Origin: an uncultured Lachnospiraceae bacterium
GTDB taxonomy: Bacteria > Bacillota > Clostridia > Lachnospirales > Lachnospiraceae
Assembly: GCA_949346185.1 (NCBI GenBank)
Contig: CASGVX010000030.1
Span: forward strand, 1-12,024
Direction: 5' to 3'
DNA length: 12,024 nucleotides
The translations under genes were made by a program, and so were the position numbers. Within the stretch, counting starts at the first letter, position 1; every line of letters starts with the position of its first letter. The notes beneath the pieces were generated by a model that was not told the origin of the DNA, did not search any database, and saw only the letters and a program-made list of their open reading frames with translations. This document shows, piece by piece, positions 1-6,966 of the stretch.

Positions 1-46
1 AAGTAATAGCAAAAAATAAATCAAATTGCATAAAACATATTTTCCT

Positions 47-75
47 TCGACAGAAAATAGGGTATAATGTATAAT
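47..75 (+). promoter_or_regulatory. sigma-A promoter of the cca operon
   Basis: The -35 box TCGACA (47-52, five of six consensus bases) is followed after 17 bases by a perfect -10 TATAAT (70-75). A second perfect TATAAT lies at 63-68 but has no well-spaced -35. The expected transcription start is near 82, giving a leader of about 87 bases before the GTG at 169. The spacing and match are good; activity is inferred. Confidence 0.7.
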
Positions 76-168
76 TGGTTTGTTGTTTCTGTCTGGGAGG
101 AGGCTTCTGGCAGGGGCATGTGATTGGCAGGGGTTGAGAGGGAGGCAAGTGATATTCGGAGGAATCAG

Positions 169-1623
169 GTGAAGAGCATTCAGATGGAATTGCCGAAGGA
201 TGTGGCAGATATTATTCATACATTGGAAAAGGCAGGATACGAGGCATATGCGGTGGGCGGATGCGTCCGGGACAGGATTCTTGGGAGGGAGCCCCAGGAC
301 TGGGATATCACCACGTCTGCCAAACCGGAGCAGATTAAGAGATTATTTCCAAAAACCATAGATACGGGCATTCAGCATGGAACGGTTACCGTGCTGCGGA
401 ATCGTATGGGTTATGAGGTGACGACCTATCGCATTGATGGGGAATACGAGGATAACCGGCATCCCAGCAGCGTGGAATTTACCGATAATCTGGCGTTGGA
501 CTTGGAGCGGCGGGATTTTACCATGAATGCCATGGCATACAATGACGGCAGGGGATTGGTGGATGAATTTCAGGGATTGGAAGACTTGGAGGCCGGCGTG
601 ATTCGCTGCGTGGGGAATCCGGGGGATCGCTTTGACGAGGATGCACTGCGGATGCTGCGGGCGGTACGGTTCTCCGGCCAGTTGTGCTTTTCTGTGGAGG
701 AGAATACCAGACGGGCGGCCGAGGAGCGGGTGGCTCATTTGAAGCAGATTAGCGCGGAGCGCATCCGGGTGGAATTGACGAAGCTTTTGGTGGCTCGGGA
801 TGCGGGAAGGATTCGTGATGCATATCGCATGGGAATGACGAAGGTGTTTCTGCCGGAACTGGATGATATGATGGATTGGGAGCAGAGGAATCCCCATCAT
901 ATTTATACAGTGGGAGAGCACAGCATCCGCAGCGTGGAAATCATGAATTTCTTTTTTGGAGACTATGGGGGCACATGGGATGCGGGGGCAATTCCCGCAC
1001 ATGTGAGAGAGAATGCAGAGGAACTGGCGGCAGGCCTTACGGAGAAGCAGCACATGATGCTGTGCGTTGCCATGCTTTTTCATGACTTAGGAAAATTGGA
1101 AACTATGACGATAGATGAAGAGGGGATTGGGCATTTTTATGGACATCAGGAGGCGAGCAGGAAGAAGGCGTCCAAAATCCTAAGACGCCTTACTTTTGAC
1201 AATGAGACGATTGACACCGTAAAGAGGCTGATTCAGTTCCACGATTACCAGTTCGGGGAGCGGGAGAAGTCTATGAGAAAGGCGGTGGCCAAGATCGGGC
1301 GGGATTTGATGCCCATGCTTTTTTTGGTGCGTTACTGTGATATTTTGGCGCAGAATCCCAAGATGGCGGGGGAAAAGATTGATTGCCTCAACCGGGGAAT
1401 CCTGCTGTGGAGGCAGGTGGAAGCGTCCGGGGCGGCACTGACTTTGAAGGAACTGGACATCAGCGGCCGGGACGTGATGGCTCTGGGCGTGGCGCCGGGG
1501 CCGGAGGTGGGGGCATATCTGCATCGGGTCTTGGAGTGGGTGTTGGAGCACCCTGATGGCAATCGCAGGGAGAAGTTATTGGATTATCTGAGGCATGAGA
1601 TAGAGAAGCGGAGGAAAGTGTGA
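169..1623 (+). CDS. cca: CCA tRNA nucleotidyltransferase with HD domain
   Basis: Adds or repairs the 3' CCA end of tRNAs from CTP and ATP in the cytosol. Class II nucleotidyltransferase signatures are visible in order, numbered from the GTG start (484 aa): GGCVRD (30-35), the metal-binding DWD (D44, D46), RRDFTMNA (114-121) and the nucleotide-selecting EDALRMLRAVRF (157-168). A C-terminal HD phosphohydrolase domain follows, with LFHDLGK (H305-D306), an upstream H in HHIYTVGEH and downstream HFYGHQ and QFHDYQ. The start is taken as GTG 169 because GGAGG at 158-162 sits 6 bases upstream; a longer in-frame TTG at 124 lacks a well-placed site, and ATG 184 is also possible. In families like this a poly(A) polymerase activity cannot be excluded by sequence alone. 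The gene stops inside the first hairpin of the structured element downstream, and the GH13 gene follows with no obvious promoter of its own, so co-transcription is likely. Confidence 0.93.
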   Translation: MKSIQMELPKDVADIIHTLEKAGYEAYAVGGCVRDRILGREPQDWDITTSAKPEQIKRLFPKTIDTGIQHGTVTVLRNRMGYEVTTYRIDGEYEDNRHPSSVEFTDNLALDLERRDFTMNAMAYNDGRGLVDEFQGLEDLEAGVIRCVGNPGDRFDEDALRMLRAVRFSGQLCFSVEENTRRAAEERVAHLKQISAERIRVELTKLLVARDAGRIRDAYRMGMTKVFLPELDDMMDWEQRNPHHIYTVGEHSIRSVEIMNFFFGDYGGTWDAGAIPAHVRENAEELAAGLTEKQHMMLCVAMLFHDLGKLETMTIDEEGIGHFYGHQEASRKKASKILRRLTFDNETIDTVKRLIQFHDYQFGEREKSMRKAVAKIGRDLMPMLFLVRYCDILAQNPKMAGEKIDCLNRGILLWRQVEASGAALTLKELDISGRDVMALGVAPGPEVGAYLHRVLEWVLEHPDGNRREKLLDYLRHEIEKRRKV

Positions 1624-1746
1624 ATGAAAACACCATTCACACAGGAAGAAACGCCCATAAAATGGGCTTGCTGCAAAGCAGCATTCTTCCCTATGTTTGT
1701 GCCGGCGGAGCCGGCATGATAGAAAGTGTGAAAAATTATTTTCACA
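1618..1746. repeat. compact multi-hairpin palindromic element
   Basis: This 129-bp stretch is almost wholly inverted repeats. GTGTGAATG (1618-1626) pairs perfectly with CATTCACAC (1634-1642). GGAAGAA (1644-1650) pairs with TTCTTCC (1684-1690) and encloses two further hairpins, GCCCAT-AAA-ATGGGC (1653-1667) and GCTGC-AAA-GCAGC (1670-1682), giving a three-way cruciform. TGCCGGC (1700-1706) pairs with GCCGGCA (1710-1716), with CTAT/ATAG (1691-1694, 1719-1722) possibly extending it. TGTGAAAA (1727-1734) pairs with TTTTCACA (1739-1746). The two outer hairpins share TGTGAA/TTCACA, so the whole block has short terminal inverted repeats. No T-tract follows any stem, so simple termination is unlikely. 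It could be an interspersed REP/MITE-like repeat or a structured RNA between cca and the GH13 gene. Copies elsewhere in the genome cannot be seen from this window. Confidence 0.6.
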
Positions 1747-1807
1747 AACTTGCAAGAGCTTTGGTTCTTTCGATGCAGCAGACAGCAGCGCAGAAATGAG
1801 GAATATT

Positions 1808-3952
1808 ATGGAATTAAATATTGGCTTGGACAGAATGTCCCAGGTGATGAAAACCCAATTTTATATTGAAAATTTGACTATGATTTTCAATCCCCAGGCA
1901 CTGTTCAGCGATGGCACGGAGGCTTACCGCTCCCCTGCGGAGCCTCAGGCATATGACTATGTGACCATCCGCTTTCGGGCAGGCAGGGAGAATGTGGATG
2001 AAGTTTACCTAGTGGTAGGCAAAGAGAAGAAGCGGATGGAGAAGCGTTATAGCGATCGGATGTTTGATTACTATGAGAGCGGCATCCAGCTGGGGACGGA
2101 GAGGGTGGAATATTATTTTGAGGTGCATGGAGGCACGATGACCTGCTGTTACAATAGCGTGGGAGTGTGCCAGGGTGCGGAGCCGTATTATAATTTCTGG
2201 ATTAAGCCTTCTTTCTCTACTCCGGCCTGGGCAAAGGGAGCGATTTTTTACCAGATCTATGTGGATCGCTTCTACAATGGAGACCGAAGCAATGACGTGG
2301 AAACGGATGAATATTTCTATATTGGCGAGGGGACTACCCGGGTGGCAGACTGGCACAAATATCCTGCTCAGATGGGGGTTCGTGAATTTTACGGAGGCGA
2401 TCTTGCCGGCGTGATGAAGAAGCTGGATTACCTGCAGGATTTGGGTGTGGAGGTGATTTATTTCAATCCCCTCTTCGTGTCCCCTTCCAACCATAAGTAT
2501 GATATTCAGGACTATGATTATATTGATCCCCATGTGGGGAAGATTGTGAAGGATGAGGGGGAACTGCTGAAGCGGGGAGACAATGGGGAACTGATGTGTG
2601 ACCCCGTGCATCCCAACAAATCTGCCAGCCGGTATGTGTGCCGGGTGACGGATAAGGAGAATCTGGAGGCGAGCAACCAGTTTTTTGCGGAGTTTGTGGA
2701 GGAAGTGCACCGACGGGGGATGCGGGTGATTCTGGACGGGGTGTTCAACCATTGCGGCTCCTTCAATAAATGGCTGGATAAGGAATGCATCTACGAGGAT
2801 GCCCAAGGGTATGAAAAGGGAGCCCATGTGGCATCAGAAAGCCCATATCGCAATTATTTTAAATTTCATGAGGAGTCCTGGCCATATAATAATGATTATG
2901 ATGGCTGGTGGGGGCATGATACCCTGCCGAAGCTGAACTATGAGGAATCGCGAGAACTTTTTGACTATGTAATGCACATTGCCAGAAAATGGGTGTCTCC
3001 CCCGTACAATGTGGACGGCTGGCGTTTGGACGTGGCGGCTGATCTGGGACACTCCCCGGAATACAATCATTTCTTCTGGCAGCAATTTCGGAAGAATGTG
3101 AAGGAGGCCAACCCGGATGCCATTATCCTGGCGGAGCATTACGGAGACCCCACAGACTGGCTGGGGGGGGATCAGTGGGACACGGTGATGAACTATGATG
3201 CCTTTATGGAGCCGATTACTTGGTTCCTTACGGGGGTGGAGAAGCACAGTGACGAGTTCCGGGAGGACTTGAAGGGGAATGCGGATGCATTCTTCGGCTC
3301 CATGCGCCATTTCATGACTAGGTTCTGCACCCAGTCGCTGCAAGTGGCTATGAATGAGCTTTCCAACCATGATCATTCCCGATTTCTCACTAGGACGAAC
3401 AGCCAGGTGGGAAGAACCAATTCCCGGGGAGCGGAGGCGGCGAATCAGGGAGTGGATAAGGCTGTGTTCCGCCTGGGGGTGATGATTCAGATGACTTGGC
3501 CGGGAGCGCCCACGCTCTACTACGGAGACGAGGCCGGGCTGTGCGGCTGGACTGACCCGGATAACCGCAGGGCATATCCTTGGGGGCATGAGGATATGGA
3601 ACTAATTCAATATCACAAGGAATTGATTCAGATACACAAGAGTTACCAGGCATTGAAGACTGGCTCCATTCTCTTCTTGAATGGAGAATATAATTTGATT
3701 TGCTATGGCCGATTTGACGAGAGGGATAAGATTGTGGTGGTGATTAATCGAGGGGAAGACGCTAGGGAGCTGGATATTCCGGTCTGGCGGCTGGGCGTGA
3801 CATACCAGCAGAGGATGGCTAGGATATACAGCACTTCCAGAGACGGATTCTCCGACGAGACACAGATGTATAAAGTGGAAAATGGCATGATTCACGTAAA
3901 TTGTCCCGGGGTATCTGGAATCATTATCGAGGATATCGAGGGACTGGTATAA
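1808..3952 (+). CDS. GH13 alpha-amylase family hydrolase, neopullulanase/cyclomaltodextrinase-like
   Basis: Predicted to cleave alpha-1,4 (and perhaps alpha-1,6) bonds in maltodextrins, cyclodextrins or pullulan fragments by the retaining GH13 mechanism. At 714 aa with no signal peptide it should act in the cytosol on imported oligosaccharides. The first 150 or so residues look like a CBM34-type beta domain. The barrel begins at FYQIYVDRFYNGD and shows the four GH13 regions: DGVFNH (310-315), GWRLD with nucleophile D408, the acid/base in AEHYG at E443, and NHD with D522. YYGDEAG and a short C-terminal beta domain follow. ATG 1808 is chosen for GAGGA (1798-1802) five bases upstream; in-frame starts at 1697 (TTG, inside the hairpin element) and 1796 lack a ribosome site. 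It is longer than the usual 580-600 aa, partly through an insert before region I. A run of eight G lies at 3163-3170. Exact subfamily (GH13_20 or relative) is uncertain. Confidence 0.88.
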   Translation: MELNIGLDRMSQVMKTQFYIENLTMIFNPQALFSDGTEAYRSPAEPQAYDYVTIRFRAGRENVDEVYLVVGKEKKRMEKRYSDRMFDYYESGIQLGTERVEYYFEVHGGTMTCCYNSVGVCQGAEPYYNFWIKPSFSTPAWAKGAIFYQIYVDRFYNGDRSNDVETDEYFYIGEGTTRVADWHKYPAQMGVREFYGGDLAGVMKKLDYLQDLGVEVIYFNPLFVSPSNHKYDIQDYDYIDPHVGKIVKDEGELLKRGDNGELMCDPVHPNKSASRYVCRVTDKENLEASNQFFAEFVEEVHRRGMRVILDGVFNHCGSFNKWLDKECIYEDAQGYEKGAHVASESPYRNYFKFHEESWPYNNDYDGWWGHDTLPKLNYEESRELFDYVMHIARKWVSPPYNVDGWRLDVAADLGHSPEYNHFFWQQFRKNVKEANPDAIILAEHYGDPTDWLGGDQWDTVMNYDAFMEPITWFLTGVEKHSDEFREDLKGNADAFFGSMRHFMTRFCTQSLQVAMNELSNHDHSRFLTRTNSQVGRTNSRGAEAANQGVDKAVFRLGVMIQMTWPGAPTLYYGDEAGLCGWTDPDNRRAYPWGHEDMELIQYHKELIQIHKSYQALKTGSILFLNGEYNLICYGRFDERDKIVVVINRGEDARELDIPVWRLGVTYQQRMARIYSTSRDGFSDETQMYKVENGMIHVNCPGVSGIIIEDIEGLV

Positions 3953-3969
3953 AAGAGAGGTACGTACGA

Positions 3970-5154
3970 TTGAAGAAGTTTGAGGGATGGATGCATGGCA
4001 GAGGCAGGGCTGTTGTGATGATTCTGGCGGTTTCCGTGGCACTGTGCATGGCAGCGGATTTTTATTGGGAGAGTGGCAGGAATCTTTCCGCAGTGGAGAC
4101 GAATGCAACGGTGCCGTCGGATTCCGCCGGAAGGGCATATATCGGCGGAGATAGGCTGGTACCGGCGCAGACGGCATTGCCGGAGGCGGAAACCTCTGCC
4201 GTCTGTCTGGGCTTTGCCGGGGATATCTGCTTGGATGAAACCAGCGCCGTGATGCGGCATATGGAGAAGAAAGGCGGTTTGGAAAAGGTCATCAGCCCTG
4301 AACTGATACGAAAGATGAATGGATATGATGCCATGGTAATTAACAATGAGTTCAGCGTCAGCCGACGGGGGAAGAAGATGGCGGGAAAGGCATATACGTT
4401 TCGCAGCAGTCCAGCCAACCTCAAATATTTGAAGCAGCTGGGGGTGGATGTGGCGGGGCTTGCCAACAACCATGTTTATGATTATGGGAAAGCCGCTTTT
4501 CTGGATACCCTGCGCCATTTGAAAAATGCCGGGTTCCAGACCGTGGGAGCCGGGGCGGACATTCGGGAGGCGAAGCGGCCCGCCTATTTGAACATCAAAG
4601 GAAAAACCATTGCCATTGTGGCGGCCACCAGGGCGGAGAAATATGTTCTAACGCCTGGGGCAGGGAAAAATTCTCCCGGCGTATTTCGTACATATGAGGA
4701 CAGCCGGTACGTCAAAGAAATCAGAAAGGCAAAGAAAGAGGCGGATTATGTGATTGCCTATGTGCACTGGGGGACGGAATACAGCACCGTGCTGGAGGAT
4801 GCCCAGAGGCAGCAGGCTAAGGATTACATCAATGCGGGGGCGGATGCAGTGGTGGGGGCGCATACCCACTGCATGCAGGGCATTGGCTTCTACAAGGATG
4901 CGCCAATCTTCTATAGCTTGGGGAATTTCTGGTTCAACGAAAAGACGCTGTATACTGCCCTGCTGGAGATTGGGATTGACAGCAAGGGGAAGCTGGAGGC
5001 AAAGATGGTTCCCTGCCTGCAGCGGGGGAAGGAGACCAGGGTTCTTCGGAAGAGCGCCCAGATTGGGAAGTTTATAAAATATATCAATGGCATTTCTGAA
5101 AATGGGCGGCTGGACAAGCATTGCAATGTGGTGCCATGTAGTTATTCCCGGTAA
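3970..5154 (+). CDS. CapA family protein, membrane-anchored or secreted
   Basis: Member of the CapA/PgsA (PGA_cap) family, a calcineurin-like metallophosphatase fold named for poly-gamma-glutamate capsule proteins; most members have no proven reaction. From TTG 3970 (394 aa) there is a basic N-terminus and one hydrophobic segment (about 14-29), so it is exported or anchored outside. Likely metal-site residues are GDICLD (D85), NNEF (E127), NNHVYDYG (H168), HWGTEY (H266) and GAHTHCMQG (H298, H300); a GNF motif follows. TTG 3970 has AGAGG (3956-3960) nine bases upstream; ATG 3991 with GAGGG four bases upstream is a close alternative and keeps the hydrophobic segment. It begins 17 bases after the GH13 stop with no promoter between, so it is probably in the same operon. 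No other capsule genes (CapB, CapC) are nearby, which argues against simply calling it capsule synthesis. A strong terminator follows. Confidence 0.85.
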   Translation: MKKFEGWMHGRGRAVVMILAVSVALCMAADFYWESGRNLSAVETNATVPSDSAGRAYIGGDRLVPAQTALPEAETSAVCLGFAGDICLDETSAVMRHMEKKGGLEKVISPELIRKMNGYDAMVINNEFSVSRRGKKMAGKAYTFRSSPANLKYLKQLGVDVAGLANNHVYDYGKAAFLDTLRHLKNAGFQTVGAGADIREAKRPAYLNIKGKTIAIVAATRAEKYVLTPGAGKNSPGVFRTYEDSRYVKEIRKAKKEADYVIAYVHWGTEYSTVLEDAQRQQAKDYINAGADAVVGAHTHCMQGIGFYKDAPIFYSLGNFWFNEKTLYTALLEIGIDSKGKLEAKMVPCLQRGKETRVLRKSAQIGKFIKYINGISENGRLDKHCNVVPCSYSR

Positions 5155-5201
5155 TATTGAGCAAAAGAATTGGGAATGGTTCGTTCTGTCATGAGATAGA
5201 T

Positions 5202-5245
5202 GCAAAAGAGACCGGGCAGAGGGTAATTGCCAGGTCTCTTTTTGC
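5202..5245. terminator. bidirectional intrinsic terminator between capA-like gene and Ig-like gene
   Basis: GCAAAAGAGACC (5202-5213) pairs with the segment 5233-5245 (GGTCTCT then TTTTTGC) apart from one extra T. Inside the loop GGCA (5215-5218) can pair with TGCC (5228-5231). A T-tract closes the hairpin on the plus strand, and the A-rich left arm gives TTTT on the minus strand. It lies 48 bases past the capA-like stop and 41 bases past the convergent Ig-like gene's stop, so it can serve both. Confidence 0.85.
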
Positions 5246-5285
5246 TTGGACAGAAGGTTGCATGCTGCGGTGTGTTTCCATTGCC

Positions 5286-6011
5286 CTATTTCGTCTTTTT
5301 GTTGCCGACAGCTTTCTTTGGCTTCTTTTTGCCGCTAATTTTCTTTGGCTTTTTCACGATAATTTTGCATTTCGCTGACTTGCCATTCTGTATGGTGGCG
5401 ATAATATAGGTTTTTCCAGCTTTTCTGCCAGTGACGATTCCCTTGCGGGAGACAGTAGCGATCTTGCTGTTCTGCGTCTTGAAAACAGGTGTCTCCTTGG
5501 AAATGCTGGGCCGTATGGTCATGGCCAGCTTTGCAGTGGATTGCACCGTGATCTTTTTCTGTTTTGAGCGAAAGCGTATGCTGGCGGCTTTCGGAGAAAT
5601 CTTGAATTTTGTATCAATGGTCTCTGTCTCATCAAACAGGAAGAATCCATTGCTCTTCGTGACATGGGCGATTACTCTGGCATTGCCATAGCCCATTCCG
5701 GTCACGCGGCAGCTGGAATCTGACAATTTTTTTACTGTCAGCACGGAACTGTCGGAACTGCGGAAGACGACTGACATGCTATCCTTTACGTTCTGCAGGT
5801 TCACCACGCAGGAGTCGCCCTGAAACAGCAGTTTGGCATGGTATTTGAATCTTACCGGCTTGCCGCCGTTCTGGTGTGCCAAGCTGAAATAGGGATTTTC
5901 CTTGGTGGGCATCGTCAGCTCTTTTGCCTCGGATGCGGTGGCAGGGAGGGCGAAAAAAGCCATAATCAGGGATGCCAGTATGGGCAATGCAAGTTTTTTT
6001 CTTTTTTTCAT
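5286..6011 (-). CDS. secreted Ig-like (BIG2-type) domain protein with lysine-rich tail
   Basis: A 241-aa exported protein of unknown specific role, probably bound at the cell surface. The N-terminus is a clear signal peptide: KKRKK, a hydrophobic stretch to about residue 23, and an A-T-A site at 24-26. Two bacterial Ig-like modules follow. The first (about 40-135) contains SSDSSVLTV and TGMGYGNARVIAHV. The second (about 140-218) has the classic BIG2 pattern NSKIATVSRKGIVTGRKAGKTYI. The last 22 residues are a tail with 12 lysines plus P and G, without an LPXTG motif. The start is the ATG at 6011-6009 with GGAG at 6021-6018 six bases upstream; the ATG at 6023 overlaps this ribosome site and is rejected. 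It is convergent with the capA-like gene and divergent from the two-component system, which may regulate it (inference). No enzyme motif is seen. Confidence 0.8.
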   Translation of the reverse strand: MKKRKKLALPILASLIMAFFALPATASEAKELTMPTKENPYFSLAHQNGGKPVRFKYHAKLLFQGDSCVVNLQNVKDSMSVVFRSSDSSVLTVKKLSDSSCRVTGMGYGNARVIAHVTKSNGFFLFDETETIDTKFKISPKAASIRFRSKQKKITVQSTAKLAMTIRPSISKETPVFKTQNSKIATVSRKGIVTGRKAGKTYIIATIQNGKSAKCKIIVKKPKKISGKKKPKKAVGNKKTK

Positions 6012-6023
6012 ATACAACTCCAT

Positions 6024-6261
6024 TCTTAATAAAGCAACATGAATGATACACTATGTTGATTTTCAGTGTAATGAGCAGGAGTGTCAGAATAGTGGCAGGA
6101 GAGTATCTTTTTTTTGACATAATTATTTGGTAACATTTGCCGTATAATATATGATGACTAGCCGAACGCTCACAAAAGGAATGGTGGTGTTTTAGGATTG
6201 CGGAGGAGAATTGGTCTGCATTGGCTGCTCTGGCTGCGTTTCGACAGATAGGAGGATGAGA
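6024..6261. promoter_or_regulatory. divergent control region between Ig-like gene and two-component operon
   Basis: This stretch of about 240 bases holds no gene. For the plus strand there is a perfect TTGACA (6114-6119) after a run of eight T, a perfect TATAAT (6143-6148) 23 bases further on, and a properly spaced pair TTGGTA (6127-6132) and TATGAT (6150-6155) with a 17-base spacer. The last is the most plausible promoter for the regulator gene and implies a leader of about 100 bases. Toward the minus strand an 18-base-spaced ATTACA/TATCAT pair is a weak candidate for the Ig-like gene. An imperfectly centred inverted repeat TACACT (6047-6052) and AGTGTA (6065-6070) overlaps that minus-strand candidate and could be an operator. 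Confidence 0.5.
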
Positions 6262-6963
6262 ATGGAATATGTATTGGTAGCAGATGACAATAAGGACATT
6301 ACGGATATTTTGGCTGTATATGTGAAAAAAGAGGGGTATGAGCCTTTGATTGCCAAAGATGGGTTGGAGGCGGAGCGGATGTTTGAGCAATATGATCCCA
6401 AGGCAATCCTATTGGATGTGATGATGCCATTGAAAGACGGATACCAGGTGTGCAAGGATATCCGCAGGAAATCCAGCGTGCCCATTATCCTGATCACTGC
6501 CAGGGGGGAGGATTATGACAAGATCATGGGGTTGGATATCGGGGCGGATGATTATATTGTCAAGCCCTTCAGCCCCAGCGAAGTGATGGCAAGGCTGCGG
6601 GCGGTGCTGCGGCGCTTAGGGAATGTGGAGCCGGGACAGGAGCAGGAGAATGTGCTGCGCATCAATAATATGGTAGTCAATCTGGAAGAGTATTCTTTCC
6701 AAGTGGATGGGAAGCGGATTCCTCTGACGAAGAAAGAGATCGAGACTATGTGGACTTTGGCGGAACACCCTAACAAGGTGTTTACTAGGGATAACCTGCT
6801 GGACAGTTTGTGGGGGTATGATTATTATGGGGATAGCAGGACGGTGGATTCCCATATTAAGCGTCTCCGGGCAAAATTAGACACGGTGGAGCACCCGGCA
6901 TGGAGCATCAAGACGATTTGGGGCGTGGGGTATAAGTTTGAGATTGAGCCGGAGGATATGTAG
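6262..6963 (+). CDS. OmpR/PhoB-family two-component response regulator
   Basis: A 233-aa DNA-binding regulator activated by phosphorylation from the kinase encoded next to it. The receiver domain (about 1-115) has the acidic pair D8-D9, the phospho-acceptor D52 in LLDVMMP, T79 in ITAR and K101 in VKPF. A winged-helix domain (about 130-228) contains LTKKEIETMWTLAEHPNKVF, the recognition region RTVDSHIKRLRAKL and the closing GVGYKF hairpin typical of PhoB-like proteins. ATG 6262 is chosen because GGAGG (6251-6255) is exactly six bases upstream. The frame stays open upstream to a TTG at 6211 with its own GGAGG, discussed under findings. The sensor kinase begins three bases after the stop, so both are one operon. 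Targets are not identifiable; the divergent Ig-like gene is the obvious local candidate. Confidence 0.93.
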   Translation: MEYVLVADDNKDITDILAVYVKKEGYEPLIAKDGLEAERMFEQYDPKAILLDVMMPLKDGYQVCKDIRRKSSVPIILITARGEDYDKIMGLDIGADDYIVKPFSPSEVMARLRAVLRRLGNVEPGQEQENVLRINNMVVNLEEYSFQVDGKRIPLTKKEIETMWTLAEHPNKVFTRDNLLDSLWGYDYYGDSRTVDSHIKRLRAKLDTVEHPAWSIKTIWGVGYKFEIEPEDM

Positions 6964-6966
6964 CCT

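Noticed and set aside
118..123. ATG directly followed by TGA in the cca leader, as a minimal start-stop element.
   Set aside because: The G-run upstream is only one base away, so initiation there is unlikely.
343..1083. A 246-codon minus-strand open frame inside cca.
   Set aside because: Antisense to strongly conserved cca motifs, with H/P-rich shadow composition and no domain.
1653..1746. The serial hairpins as a CRISPR array or a riboswitch.
   Set aside because: The repeats differ from each other and are not regularly spaced, and I recognise no ligand-binding consensus.
1697..1807. N-terminal extension of the GH13 enzyme from TTG 1697.
   Set aside because: It lies in the hairpin element, has no ribosome site and reads CRRSRHDRK-like sequence unlike any family N-terminus; ATG 1808 has a good site.
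5779..6390. A 203-codon minus-strand frame across the divergent control region.
   Set aside because: It overlaps the signal-peptide gene out of frame and the start of the regulator gene, and has no domain; the two real genes explain the DNA.
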